Source: Pyrrhosoma nymphula
Lineage: Eukaryota > Arthropoda > Insecta > Odonata > Coenagrionidae
Direction: 5' to 3'
Length of the DNA: 64,000 nucleotides
NCBI GenBank assembly: GCA_963573305.1
Contig: OY754329.1
Location: 145,525,266-145,589,265 of the forward strand
Both the position numbers and the translations under genes were made by a program. The notes beneath the pieces were generated by a model. The model was not told where the DNA came from. It did not search any database and saw nothing but the letters and a program-made list of their open reading frames with translations. Below, one piece after another: positions 37,404 through 48,089 of the stretch; the first letter of the stretch is position 1; each line of letters opens with the position of its first letter.

Positions 37404-37649
37404 TTAAGTTTGCAATCCTTCCGATGACCGACTGACCAACGCCTGGTCGTCTGCGATTCTAAGTGACTTTATCCGCAGGCCTCCTACTTTCATTCCCACA
37501 TCTAGCACATCCCATGCCTCTCTTACCATTTCCTCAGCATAGATGTTAGAAAGTAAAGGCGACAACGGGCACCCTTGCCGCACCCCGCGACCTATAACTG
37601 CCCACCCTGATTCACCGTCAGTTACCCTTACCTGAGCCCTCTGCCCCAT
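37404..37649 (-). pseudogene. LINE ORF, RT palm with ADD motif
   Basis: The frame contains VRQGCPLSPLLSNIY, the conserved RT motif before the active site, and then SLRIADDQALVSRS, the (F/Y)ADD motif that holds two of the catalytic aspartates. The aromatic residue before ADD is isoleucine here, a probable decay change. The frame is continuous in sense with the neighbouring RT frame at 37,680-37,913 but separated by a frameshift. Confidence 0.85.
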
Positions 37650-37679
37650 ATATAAGCTTCGGATGAGTCTCCTATCACG

Positions 37680-37913
37680 TCAATCTATTCCTATTTTCCC
37701 CAGTATCTGCATTAGTTTCTCCCAGTTTACTCTGTCAAACGCCTTTTCGAAATCTACAAAGCAAGCGAAAACATCCTGACTATGCTCTATGATTCTATGT
37801 ATAAGTGTCCTCATTACCGCAATCGCGTCTCTGTTTACCCTCCCCTTCCTGAACCCCAAATGGTCATCGCCTAAATAGCACTTTGCTCTGCTCTCCAACC
37901 TTCTATTTAGCAT
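37680..37913 (-). pseudogene. LINE ORF, RT fingers and first catalytic aspartate
   Basis: HLGFRKGRVNRDAIAVMRTL and VFACFVDFEKAFDRVNWEKL are textbook non-LTR RT motifs. The D of FVDFEKAFD is the first catalytic aspartate and is present. GDDHLGFRKG corresponds to the common Q.GFR.G block. Confidence 0.87.
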
Positions 37914-37914
37914 T

Positions 37915-38157
37915 CTAAGAAAGACTTTTTCCGCGTACGAAATTAAACTGATTGTGCATGCTATACTCCTCGCATTCTGACGCTTTCTTCTTCTTCAGAA
38001 TATGTATTAATACTGTTTTTACGAAATCCTCTGGCCATACTCCTTCCTCGCAGATTCTACGAATAAGTTCGAAAAACGATTTTCTCCTCTTACTACCTAG
38101 ATTCTTCAGTAGCTCCGAAGGTAGAATGTCGGTTCCCACGGCTTTTCTACCCTTCAT
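37915..38157 (-). pseudogene. LINE ORF, start of RT domain
   Basis: GRKAVGTDILPSELLKNLG matches the KA.G.D.IP.E.LK opening motif of non-LTR reverse transcriptases, and EEGVWPEDFVKTVLIHILKK matches the W..DF....I.PI.KK block. After CEEY the frame leaves the expected sequence, showing a frameshift near 37,970. Confidence 0.85.
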
Positions 38158-38311
38158 CGCTCTTATTGCCCTCTCTATTTCGCTGACAAGTAACTCTGGT
38201 CCTTATCTATTGTTCCTTCATTTTCTAGATCTAGGCTAAAGAGTCTATTTTCGCTGTCATATAGCTCCTCTACGTATTTTCTACATCTTTCCTGGATATC
38301 TTCCTGTTCGA

Positions 38312-38758
38312 TTAATATCTTCCCTGTTTTTTCTTTAACATTTGGTATCGTTTGACCTCTCTTACCACCCTATATCGTTTTATTTTGGCGTATAAAGGGC
38401 CCACTTCCCCCTCCTCATGCATCTTTTCCCTTTCCTCGCATTGCCTCTTCCACCAGTTTTCTTTTTCCCGATTGGTCACTCGCCTGAGTTTATTCTTCAA
38501 TTCCATGTACTTCCTGTTGACTACGTCGGTGTTGACGTTTTTCCATATCCTTCTCTCCGCCATTTTCTTTATCATTTCTTCCGTAACCCACTGCTTCTTA
38601 ACCCTCTTCTTTTCCACTGTTCCTATTGTTTTCTCTGTCGCTCCTGCGATGCCTGTTTTTATAACCTCCCATCTTCTCTCCATTGTTCTCATCCGTTTTG
38701 CTTCACCTATGTTCTTTTCTACCAGCTCTTGGTATTCCCTTCTTTTCAACCCTTTCAA
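38312..38758 (-). pseudogene. LINE ORF, linker between endonuclease and RT
   Basis: A Lys/Arg/Glu-rich frame of 148 codons (KKQWVTEEMIKKMAERR, NRKYMELKNKLRR, ENWWKRQCEE) corresponds to the charged linker of RTE elements, where KK.WITEE(I/M) and RK.WK are common. It is the longest uninterrupted piece of the ORF. Confidence 0.75.
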
Positions 38759-38778
38759 TACATCCAGGTTCCACCTCT

Positions 38779-38997
38779 TTATCTTCCTACTTTACAAAGC
38801 CTTTTGAATCTAACTCCCCACTTCATCATTACCAAGTTAAGACCTGAGTCCACATCCGCCTCTGGATAGCTACGCGAGTATTTTACACTGTTCCTAAATC
38901 TCTGCCTTGCCATTATATAATCAATTTGGTATCTCCCGGTATCACCCGGCATTTCTATGGGTACATATGCCTGGTGTTTAAACCAAGAGTTTGTCAC
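38779..38997 (-). pseudogene. LINE ORF, endonuclease C-terminal part
   Basis: TNSWFKHQAYVPIEMPGDTG, YQIDYIMARQRFRNSV and SYPEADVDSGLNLVMMK correspond to the end of an apurinic-type endonuclease (N.TWF.H; QIDYI; SDH.LV). The usual SDH catalytic triplet reads SGL, so the active site is lost. Just upstream, a different frame encodes VMGDWNAVV, the GD.N active-site block. Confidence 0.82.
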
Positions 38998-39310
38998 TAC
39001 TAATTTATTTCTTCAACAAAATTCAACTGCCTTTTCACCGCGATCATTTCTTCTTCCTAGCCCAAACCCTCCCACTTCTAATCCGTCCCTCCCCCCACCA
39101 CTGCATTCCAGTCACCCATCACTATCAGGTTTTTCTTTCCCGTCACTTCTCTAATTATTTCTTCTACTTGCTCGTACATCTCTTCCACCTCTTCCTCCCC
39201 ATGCTTGCTCGTAGGCATTTATACCTGGACCAGTACGAAATTCGTCGGGCGTGCTTTAATTTCAAACAATAGTATCCTGTCGGTCACCTGTTCAATGTTC
39301 ACCACCCCTG

Positions 39311-39730
39311 CTATCCCAATTTTGTGTTCAGTACCATGCCTACACCACGTTGACTCTCATCTCCCCCACTATAGACCATCCTGTAGTTATCACTCCAATA
39401 GTTCCTGCTATCCTTTGATCTCACGTCGCACAATCCCAAAGCGTTCATTTTTCCTTTTTCCATTTCCTGCTTAATATTTTCAAGCTTCCCGGCCCTCATG
39501 ATGGTCCTTACGTTCCAAGTTTCTATTTTTACCACTTTTTTCCTCCTCCTCTTCCTCTTTTTCTTCTTCTCCCTCCTATTCCTTGTATCCACCGATGATG
39601 ATGCTGTGCAAGGATTTCGTGTGATGACGATCGCGGAGGCCTTGCCTCCCCCGCTGCCGGGGACGACACCCGCCCTAGTGGGCGGCGTCCCGTAGTTGCC
39701 AGGAATCAATTCTCTGTGAATGACTTTCAT
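39311..39730 (-). pseudogene. LINE ORF, start and endonuclease N-terminal part
   Basis: The frame opens near 39,730 and, after a Lys/Arg-rich run, gives KIETWNVRTIMRAGKLENI, NALGLCDVRSKDSRNYWSD and GVGMVLN. These match the TWNVRTL, E.R and G.G.....F blocks of the endonuclease in craniofacial-development-protein-2-like retroelement ORFs. The glutamate usually found before the VR block is Asp. The next part is out of frame past about 39,310. Confidence 0.83.
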
Positions 39731-39990
39731 ATTCTAGGGAGTGATAGTTGAGAGGTATTCCCACGCCACTCAACGGTATTTTTAACGTGACACCATCACG
39801 GAACTACCTTTCGTCTGGCTCCTACCCTTCGACCCACCCTGGCATGGGTGGCCCTACCAGGAACAATAGTACTTATTCCTGCCAGTCCAACTCCAGGGGT
39901 CACTGGAACCTGGAACCTCCTTCCAGCCCACCCACCCAGGGGTCACTGGAACACCCTTCCACCACATCAAGGTCGTAGTTCAAGGAAGAG
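39731..39990 (-). other. 5' leader of the LINE
   Basis: The GC-richer segment between the endonuclease start and the target-site duplication contains two GGGTCACTGGAAC words (seen on the plus strand at 39,897 and 39,941), which may be short internal promoter or leader repeats. No ORF1 is evident, as is usual for RTE elements. Confidence 0.6.
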
Positions 39991-40001
39991 AGAAGCTATA
40001 T

Positions 40002-41980
40002 AAGAATTCAAAATCTGGGAGCCAGTTCAGCAGAATTTGTGTTGCTATTTTGACTGAGCAGGCGATCCATGAAAAGAGTTATTTCCGATTGAACCGAAAT
40101 CCGACTTTGGAGTGACTTACTTCTTCCCAATGAACAATGTAAACGTAATTGAAATTGAAGATGAGAAATTTACGAAGAAACACATTGCGTGCATGAAGTG
40201 AATGCGAAGAATATTCTTGGTGTATATGAAGATTTGTGTATATGAAGATTTGTGTATATGAAGATTTGTGTATATGAAGATTTTGTTAAAAGAAACTGAC
40301 TTCTATGAGCCGAATTGTTATAAAAACGTTGTTCAGAGAGGAATTAGAATATTTTGATTTTTATGAGCTTAACATATCGTATTTTGTGCGCTTATAAATT
40401 ATTGTAGCAAACTTGATTAAAGGAGTCACATATTAATAAACTTTGGATAGTACTCTGTATCGATGTGACAGAGGCTCTAGGTTTTCTCGCCAGCAGTGTT
40501 TTGCCATGATCTTTAAAGAGGAAAAAGTTTCACTTTTAAGCGAAATAATTTTATGTAGGATGTTTTACTTAGGTTTATTATGAAGATAATGATGATTTCA
40601 AGACGTAAGGACGGCTTGAAATGTACCGTTGAATGCACTTTGTTGTTTGATTATGTGCTCAGCGATTGAGTTACTAGAAATAAAAAGCTAGATTTTCCTG
40701 TGCGCATGCGGAGAAGACTCATTGAAATATTTAAAAATAATACATTTTTCATTTTGCTTTGCTTCAATCCTGATACAAGGAGTTGTCGTCTTTGCGTCAA
40801 GTTGTAGTCTGTATAACTGCAACAAAAACGGAATAACAGCTCACCATTTTACATGGACATTTTATGCATTGAATGTTCTATGTAGTGCCGGAAAGATGGA
40901 TCAAAACGACGGAAGAGTTGGTCAATGGCGTCATATTTCACCTGGAATATCACTGGAATGACGCGAGGCGTGACAGCGTACGGGCGGATTTAAACATGGA
41001 AGTTGACTACTATGGAAGAGGTGAGAGTAGCGATGTCTTGACGTGCATCGCTACATGCAGATAATCCTTCTGCTTACACGTTACTACCGGTTAATATTTA
41101 AAAAATTAAAGGGGATAGTAAATAATTAAAATAACACAATGGAAAATTGGAAAATTTAGGTAATCGTTTGTAGACCCCTCCCCTTGAATTCTACCGGCAG
41201 TTGCAATTTATGATTTTGTATAAATAAAATCAAAATATATCGCATAATAAGATTTATTGCGTTTGTTAAAGGCAATGATAGTCGCCTAATGGTAGTATAC
41301 CTATTGCCACTCCTACATACCGCTACTGCCAAAGAAGTCATAGCTAACACTTTGGTGTGATACTAGCTAGCGACTCATAAGGCTACGAGCCTTTACATAA
41401 TACGCGACTTAAGTTGTATCTTGGTACGACTTTCAAAATCGTATTAGGACACCATTTGTAGTGTAGTATTGATTTTTAATAGGAGCTTACATATTACTTT
41501 TGTTGTATAAATCTTCAATAAGAGGAGGCCGCAGAAGAATATTATGCACTTAGGTAAACACAACATTATTTAAAGTAAGTTTTTTATACGTTGTGCCAAA
41601 ATAAAATAATCTGTTACTAAACTATGTAAAATTTCAAACAAATACATCCAGTTTCTTAAAAAAGAAATTATATGGCTTTTTTCCAAACGCAGTTTGGAAT
41701 GATTTTAATGGTAAAAATTTTCCTTGTTTTTGCCACTAATTGTATTTATTAATTATTTACCCGGAAAATGTATTTGTCATGTGTAACATCATTATGTATC
41801 TCTTTTTGTAGTTATTTATTTATGGTTCACTTGGTATTTTTTTTCACTCACTCTCCGATCGTAGCGTTACTCAGTATCACCTTTAAAGACACCTAAATGT
41901 CAAACATAAAACATTATTTTGACTTTATTTACTCAATACAAATGCTTCAGAGTTATAAATAAAATCTATCTGTCTATGTA
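40002..41980. other. AT-rich stretch, no genes recognised
   Basis: It contains the 16-bp minisatellite. Two overlapping frames at 40,722-41,064 resemble no family convincingly. Nothing else stood out. Confidence 0.4.
40221..40284 (+). repeat. Minisatellite, four 16-bp copies
   Basis: TGTATATGAAGATTTG is repeated four times with period 16, starting at 40,221, 40,237, 40,253 and 40,269. Only the last copy varies (one extra T). Confidence 0.95.
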
Positions 41981-41983
41981 TCC

Positions 41984-42541
41984 ATGACTAAAGCCGCCTT
42001 AATGGGGAAGCTTCCAGGGGTACAATTAAAATTCGCTGGAGTTCATACTGCGACCGGAGTATCGCTTTTGTTTTTCAAATCGAGATCGAAATGGCGTTCA
42101 CAGCATCATAGAATCGAACGGGGAAGAGGGGGAGAGTGGAGTGAGGAGTGGGTGGCAACCGATGGTCCGTTTGCTGTCGCCCACACTCTTCTGACACCAA
42201 CCCCCACTCCGTCGTCCCCCCTTGTCACTCTGCTCCCTTCCCCAAAAGAAAAGAAAGAAGAGGTGTTGGTAGTTTGGGGAGGGGACGCAAAGATTATGCG
42301 TGGGGGGTCCGGACGCAATCGAAGTTTTCTCCTCTGTCCCGGCATGTTTGCTCTGCGCAACAAACTCAATGCCAAGGGGAAAGAGAACCAAAAACTAACT
42401 TCCTTACGCGTGCCTTTCTTATTTTTCTCAGTCTCCAATAAATCCTTAAAACATTTCACATCGGGCTCCTTACAAAAAAAAAGTTTTCACCGCAGAAAGA
42501 ATGGAGAAAAAATAGATTACGAGCTGAAGATGGAGATTTAA
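41984..42541 (+). other. 185-codon open frame, doubtful gene
   Basis: The longest unbroken frame outside the compositional minus-strand frame at 56 kb. It opens MTKAALMGKLPGVQLKFAGV and has a Pro/Thr-rich middle and a Lys-rich end. I recognise no domain. Overlapping frames of 97-117 codons on both strands show that low stop density from local GC content explains much of its length. A CpG-richer island covers 42,000-42,330. It could be part of an exon, but codon evidence is lacking, so I treat it as unproven. Confidence 0.2.
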
Positions 42542-42635
42542 GGTTATTAAAATTTCGCAAATCATGCATGGACATAATGGAGTGTCGGCTTGGGAAAAAA
42601 CTCATAACGCGAGACGGTAATAAAAGAAAAAAATA

Positions 42636-42840
42636 AAAAGGGAATTGTGGAAGTTCCCACGAGTGAAAAGGCGTATTATTTGAAGACAGAGACTTATCCA
42701 TGTCGGTTTATGCGGTTCGTAATGCAGTCGCAAACGGATGGTGTGTTTCATTCTGTTTGCGGAAGAAAATAGACGAGACCTTCTCCCTATGAAACTAAAT
42801 ATTTTGCTCAAGCCGATATTTTACCTCCGTACGCTCATTC
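42636..42840 (+). repeat. Duplicated segment, copy 1
   Basis: It aligns with 44,147-44,346 in the same orientation. Shared words include CTGTTTGCGGAAGAAAAT and TTTACCTCCGTA. In the matching frame it reads YPCRFMRFVMQSQTDGVF, then a stop after VCGRK. The other copy has Ser at that position. Confidence 0.7.
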
Positions 42841-44146
42841 ATCTGAATCTCGTATCTCATCAATACTTCGATGATACTACTTCCAGATATGATTAAGTTA
42901 ATGATTTTAGTCTGTATGGAACTTACTGGGGCCATGGAAGACCTCCCGCTTCCAAGAAAGAAGAATAACCTGATTTAATGCGTGCACATAATTATTCAGC
43001 ATTAAAAATTTAATACAATGTATACATTTTAAACTCTGTAATAATAATAATACTGATCATTTCCCTGAAAAACTGGGAAAACGATTTTTAGTACTGATTG
43101 AAATAGTACACATGAAAGCTATATGACATAATAAATATGCTGTAAAACTATATTCTTAGAAAGAGGATGCTTCCTTATGAAAAATCCTTTGGCAGTGTAA
43201 ATCGTTTTCACTTGAGGATGGTAATTTTTTCCAATACAAAAATAATTTATACGTACAAATAATATTTCTATTATAATTTTTCGGGCAATTTTTGCTATGG
43301 TGTTAAAGGATAACACATTTTCCCAATTTTTTTCAGATAACTCAGCCGTACAATTTCTTCAAAAAATAACTTACCCTTATCTTTCACTCAATTTTGAGAA
43401 ACGTAATTTTATCATGCGCACACCTCCCACTTGACTTAACCGCGTATATGCGGAACGCCTTCCGCGAAAATTCTTGATTTTTTTTCCTCTGTGTGGAATG
43501 ATTGACGCAGAAAGAGCATAAAGGATATGCTGTTAAATTAGAACAGCTTCATTAGTATTCCTCGTTATTTCTTCTTAGCAAAACAGACTCTTTAGAGCTC
43601 ATCGCCCGTGTATATAGCATATATTCCTTTTGATGTGCACCATTAAATGAATTCGTGTTTATATGTCGCCATTTTATCACTTAAAAATTGAATTTTTAGT
43701 TCTGATTCTCTGATGATTTAATTCTGATTTAATTCTAATAATGATTGAATCGAATTCTGAATTGAATTAATTAAATCAAAACTGTCACATTATGCATGGG
43801 GCCCAAGGTAACCACGAATGCGGCTCAACAATTGATCTAACATAAATAGACAGTTTATCAAAGTTGTTCATACTCAATAATATATGGTTGAATTTCAAGT
43901 AAGTGTTACCGAAGACAATTCTCCTTCAAGGAAAGGAGACTATAACATCCAAACGATTGGACATCTCTGGGCTAAAGCATCAAAACAGAGACTGAACATT
44001 TTTTACGAAGATTGTTTTTTATTCTAGCATTTTTATTTATTCAAGATAAAGAGAGACCGTGTTAGTATCAGTTGGGATGATAGATAATTTTTCGATATAA
44101 ATTTTTGTGAATATTTATTGGATGGAAATGGATGTGCCAAGTATAG

Positions 44147-44346
44147 AAAAGAGGGAAAATGTGGAATATTAACAATATCGGCTGCAATGGGATACAGCGG
44201 GGATCCTTATCCGAGTCGCTTTGTACGGTTCATAATACAGTCAAAAATGGCTGGTTTGTTTAATCCTGTTTGCGGAAGAAAATCGACAAGATTTGCTCCA
44301 TATGAAATTAAATCGTTCTCTCAAACAGGTAATTTACCTCCGTAAG
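44147..44346 (+). repeat. Duplicated segment, copy 2, open in one frame
   Basis: This is the partner of 42,636-42,840. A 75-codon frame (44,118-44,345) reads YPSRFVRFIIQSKMAGLF and PVCGRKSTRFAPYEIKSF. Differences between the copies look largely conservative in this frame (V/M, I/V, K/Q), which hints at former coding constraint. No family was recognised. It could be part of an unclassified transposon. Confidence 0.65.
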
Positions 44347-44989
44347 TTCATATTTTGCTATATGCTGTTCCATAGCCGAAGGAGAATACGCGAGGAGAAA
44401 TCTGAATTTGTTTGATTTTGTTGTTGAAATGTATGGTAAAATGACTTATCATTACATAAAATGATAAATCATAAGATTTCCAGGTGAGTTAAACCATTCC
44501 AATTTCTATCATAATTGATATTTTAAGTAGTTGAAGTGCCTGGAAAACGATAGTTGGAAACATCCCTGAAAACTACCTTCGTAATGTCCACGCTTATTTA
44601 CTTAAATAAAATCCTCGAGTGGACTCAGCTTGTTTGCGTCAGAATGAAGAGGTCCTTTACTCGATTTCTTTCCAAAGTCTCGCTCTATAACGCTGTGATT
44701 AGGAATCTGCCACTTAGTTTCATCGTTAGTTAGATAACCAACTTGGGGTATTTGTACCATTCATAATTGTGGACTCCCGAAATCCCTTACAAAATGCCAG
44801 GATTAGTTTATTCCAGCTGCGCGGAAATCACCTGTTGCTTCCGGAGAGCAAAACCAAATAATAATTAATTTAGCAACCTTCTCTTGGTATATCATCAATT
44901 GACTCAGAAGTTTTTGGGATTTCTCTACATTTAACTTCAAAATTCGGTCACATTTTGGAAATTTCTTTTCCATAACTTTCTTTTTTCCC

Positions 44990-45480
44990 ACCATTTAGTT
45001 TCTCTTAAGTACTTCATATCTTCTGTCTCCACATATATCGTAAAAAATATATATTCTTTTCTTTCCTCTCCACCACTTACCGATCATTCAACCCTCTACC
45101 ATTCTACAATCTACACACCTTATTCCATCCATATTCAACTTCACATCGATCCAATAATTTTTTAGATGCATTCTATCCATCCCAATCCTACCCTATTTCC
45201 CACACATCCACTTTTATCGCTTTCTCCGAATATCCGCCTTAAACATTCTTTAACTTTCCCCTTTTTCCTGCACACCCATATCTCAAAAGCCTCAAACCTA
45301 CCTATTCCCTCCTTCCCATTGGATCAAATCTCCAAACTAAATAACACTAACTGCTCTTTATATTTAAGTTTTAACTCAACTTTTCTTTATGTCTTTTCTT
45401 AGAGTCCGGTTCACCAATGCCCTTCTTCTCATGAGTGCTTTATTGTAATTTTGTGCTTTGTGCCTGATCTGGTGCTGCCA
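44990..45480 (-). pseudogene. RTE-type LINE remnant, RT C-terminal region
   Basis: On the minus strand, YNKALMRRRALVNRTLRKD is followed by a region whose nucleotides align loosely with 36.8-37.2 kb, notably CACACCCATATCTCAAAAGCCT against CACACCCACATCTCGAAAGCCT (the AFEMWV block; plus-strand letters). Divergence is high and there are many stops. It represents a related but distinct RTE family member. Confidence 0.55.
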
Positions 45481-45920
45481 TTCTCATCCAAATACTCCCG
45501 CTATTGATATCGATAAAGGCGGCAACAACTTTAACTAATTAGTAAGAAGGACAAACTGCAGGAAAAACTAATTAAATGAAATAACCAAATTTAAATAAAG
45601 ATTAGGAATTTTAGCATCGTCAGAAGTTTTTTAAAGATCGCAATGCCTGAAGTACGGCAAGGAAAACATATGATCATAATGCCGACGATAAAATGTCCAA
45701 ATCAATATTTTTAAATAGCCTGAAACTTACTCTTTCTTTATAGGTTTGGCCAACGAGTCTGGTAGACTTTCCCCGTATATTTCAGATTTTCGAATATACT
45801 TTTATTTTAAGTATACCAAACGCTCTCAGAATATTTAAGGTAGGGTCTTGATGAGGAAATATCTAAGAACATTCTTAAATTACTCATCTCTGATTTGACA
45901 TCGCGACCGACGATTCCATG
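45481..45920. other. AT-rich stretch, nothing recognised
   Basis: No structured feature or credible frame was seen here. Confidence 0.35.
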
Positions 45921-45924
45921 GTCG

Positions 45925-46000
45925 AGTCGTCCGTCGTCTTCAGGGCTGAATGAGGCACAGCCCTGAGGCCCGGACGCATTCGGACCTGAAGACGAAGACC
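45925..46000. repeat. Nested inverted repeat with paired CCTGAAGACGA motifs
   Basis: CGTCGTCTTCAGG (45,933-45,945) faces CCTGAAGACGAAG (45,985-45,997). Between them CAGGGCTG (45,941-45,948) pairs with CAGCCCTG (45,958-45,965). Two CCTGAAGACGA motifs therefore diverge from a central hairpin. This belongs with the CCTGANGA group at 35.7, 48.0 and 50.9 kb. Confidence 0.6.
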
Positions 46001-46867
46001 CGACTATCAAAACTGCGGCAGCAAAGGAGAATTCGACTCAGTGGATATCTTGAATAGACTTCTCAACCAGCAAACCCCGGAAAAGCATAAGGTTTTTCTT
46101 ATATGACAACTTACGTAACCTTTGGGGGAAAGAGAGGGAGGATTCATGAAATCTAATACGTTGCATTACATGGAAGGGTGTCAAAAAGTGAACAAAATCT
46201 CTGTACACATTACTTGAATATACTCTGCTCTCCTTCTTTTTTTATATAACCCTACGAACGAAGCCACTTAATTTCCCGATCCCACTCAGTAGGCTGCCTG
46301 AGGCCCTCAGAATAGTTCCACGAACTGTTTTCCTATTTTCCCCCTTTACTTGGTTAACATTTGAGCATTTTTTATGATTTTCTGCCACCTGTTTTCGTGA
46401 GGGCGATGTTCAAAGGAAAACAAGCCCCTCGGCCGGGAGGTCAGCGCGAAATTCCGTGGCTCACTCGCCTAAGCCTCCGAAAACGTGGTTAACGTGAACG
46501 TGAAAACCGCAATTCTCGCGGTACCGTCATGGTTTCTCTAAATTAAATGCAAAGCGGAAATAATAAAAAATACACCATTATTTACATAATATATGGACAG
46601 ATTGCGCGCGGTAGCATGTTTTAGATGGTCCATGATTTTTTGCGAAAAAAACAGGCTTCACTTACGCGCTTGCTTACTTGACTACGCTCTTCTTTAATCT
46701 TTGTGGTTTACGTATTGGCAGAAATAGGGTTGTGAACCACTTATTAATGGATGGAAATAAAGGCTTTAAATTGAATTGCAGCAAATAATGTGAGGCAATA
46801 ATAATAACTCAGTAAGGGCAATTTTGAATGCGTCGCATATTTCATACTCCACAAAAATGGCAAATTT

Positions 46868-47125
46868 TCCAAATTACCACGCCTAGGTGGTGACGTCAAT
46901 TTTCAGTATCGCGTCTGTGTGTATTTTTAGTGTCACGTGATATTGGCAACGAAGCTACGGGGCTTGGATGCACATGTAATAGGCAAATACTTTCATAAGA
47001 AGTGATAAATAATTAATTTGTGCATAATTAACTCATAGAATTTCACCATTTTAAGTGATACTACTATACTTTGTTTACTGCCCAGTGATGTCAAGATCAA
47101 AGCCAACATGGCGCTGGGCTTTTAT
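46868..47125. other. Possible relative of the 10.4-kb inverted-repeat element
   Basis: The segment shares GTGACGTCA, GGCAAATACT and a GCCAACATGG / GCCATGTT-type word with 10,340-10,610. The order and strand of the words differ in part, so the relationship is tentative. Confidence 0.25.
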
Positions 47126-47244
47126 TGCGCAGCGGAAAAATATGCTCTTACAAATTGCTTTAAATCTAACTTGACATGTTAAATATTACCTCTGGTTATA
47201 ATGAGTATATATTTGGCGACATGACCTTTCAGTAGCAAAAATAA

Positions 47245-47476
47245 AAAATATTGCTCAATCCTGTTCTGTAGCTCCCCATGTCGAGGACACGGGGTTTAAA
47301 CCTGGCAGTGGCGAAGATTTTTCATCGAAATCCTGATCACAATTTTGATACTACGTAGAGCTCTTCAACTGCAGTTCTTCGCCCGTTAGATGGGACAATG
47401 TGGTTACGTGGACTTTCGTTAGCAGTAAGCTAATGCTGACCTTGGGTCCTCATCTCTCTTCCTACATTCTCCAAGT
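47245..47476 (+). mobile_element. SINE, tRNA-like head plus central domain
   Basis: TTGCTCAATCCTG (A-box-like, 47,251) and GGTTTAAACCT (B-box-like, 47,293) form a tRNA-type head. From 47,351 a central block follows: GAGCTCTTCAACTGCAGTTC, GTTAGATGGGACA, ACGTGGACTTTCGTTAG and GTAAGCTAATGCTGAC. The same block order occurs on the minus strand at 58.4-59.0 and 60.3-60.4 kb. The 3' end runs into a CT-rich tail. It is likely mobilised by a LINE, but no target-site duplication was located. Confidence 0.65.
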
Positions 47477-47922
47477 AATCCTTCCCTTACCATCATGATC
47501 ACTTATTCTTGATGGCGCAAAAGACATCAAGCGTCGCGTCGGGCACCTCGCGAAACAACCAAACGACTTTTCCACGTCAGTGATGCTGAGTTGCACATTA
47601 TCTTCGGTGAAGAACTTTTTCATGTATACCAAAATTCCTCGGATTTTTCTCTCTCGGGAATTTTCTCGGCTTCGAGAACTTAGAAAATGCCGGAACACTG
47701 AATCGTCGCAAAATTGGAGAAAATCCGTTTTTTTGGAACATTGGTTAGCAATTATTGTACGGAGTTTAGGGAGGTTCACGAGTGGTTTCCTGAAAAATTC
47801 TTATTTTTATCTCTTTTCTGTATCATCTCTCGCGCAAAAGTCCAAACTTCTCTTAAAAAGTGCGAACTCCAGAATGTTCTATAAAATCCGAAGATTCTCG
47901 CGAAATTGAGTGGAATTTGTAC

Positions 47923-48084
47923 ATAATGAAGAAATAACACGTGCAATTTTCCACAAAAATAAAGCTTATTTCCAACCCGGGTTTCAATGTTGATACACCT
48001 GAAGAAAATGTACCAACATTGAAACCCGGGTCGGAATTAAATTTTGTTTTTGTGGAACATTTCACGTGTTATATTTCCTCATCC
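47923..48084. mobile_element. Fold-back unit with 60-70-bp arms
   Basis: The left arm (about 47,925-47,995) and right arm (about 48,012-48,084) are inverted copies at about 80% identity. Both carry AACCCGGGTTTCAATGTTG, and CACGTG lies at 47,938 and 48,063. The loop contains CCTGAAGA (47,998). GAAACCCGGGTC follows at 48,021-48,032. It has no coding capacity. The arms are too similar to be chance. Confidence 0.75.
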
Positions 48085-48089
48085 AAAAT

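Larger units (their letters stand above)
36719..39990 (-). mobile_element. Near full-length RTE/BovB-like LINE with target-site duplication
   Basis: AGAAGCTATAT flanks the element exactly (36,708-36,718 and 39,991-40,001), an 11-bp target-site duplication. On the minus strand it runs as a 5' leader of about 260 bp, endonuclease, linker, reverse transcriptase, C-terminal RTE domain and a 69-bp 3' tail. The total of 3,272 bp fits RTE elements, which are short (about 3.2-3.5 kb) with one main ORF. Frameshifts and stops split the ORF into at least seven pieces, so it cannot encode a working protein. The 3' tail lacks the GAT repeat of the copy at 52.1 kb. RTE is assigned from domain order and C-terminal blocks; a related clade is possible. 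Confidence 0.88.

Noticed and set aside
38352..38869. Two 150-codon plus-strand frames
   Set aside because: They are antisense shadows of the LINE linker on the minus strand.
40722..41064. Two overlapping small frames, one with a VVPERWI motif
   Set aside because: The motif faintly recalls a short block in some insect repeat-associated proteins, but no further block follows and the frames are short.
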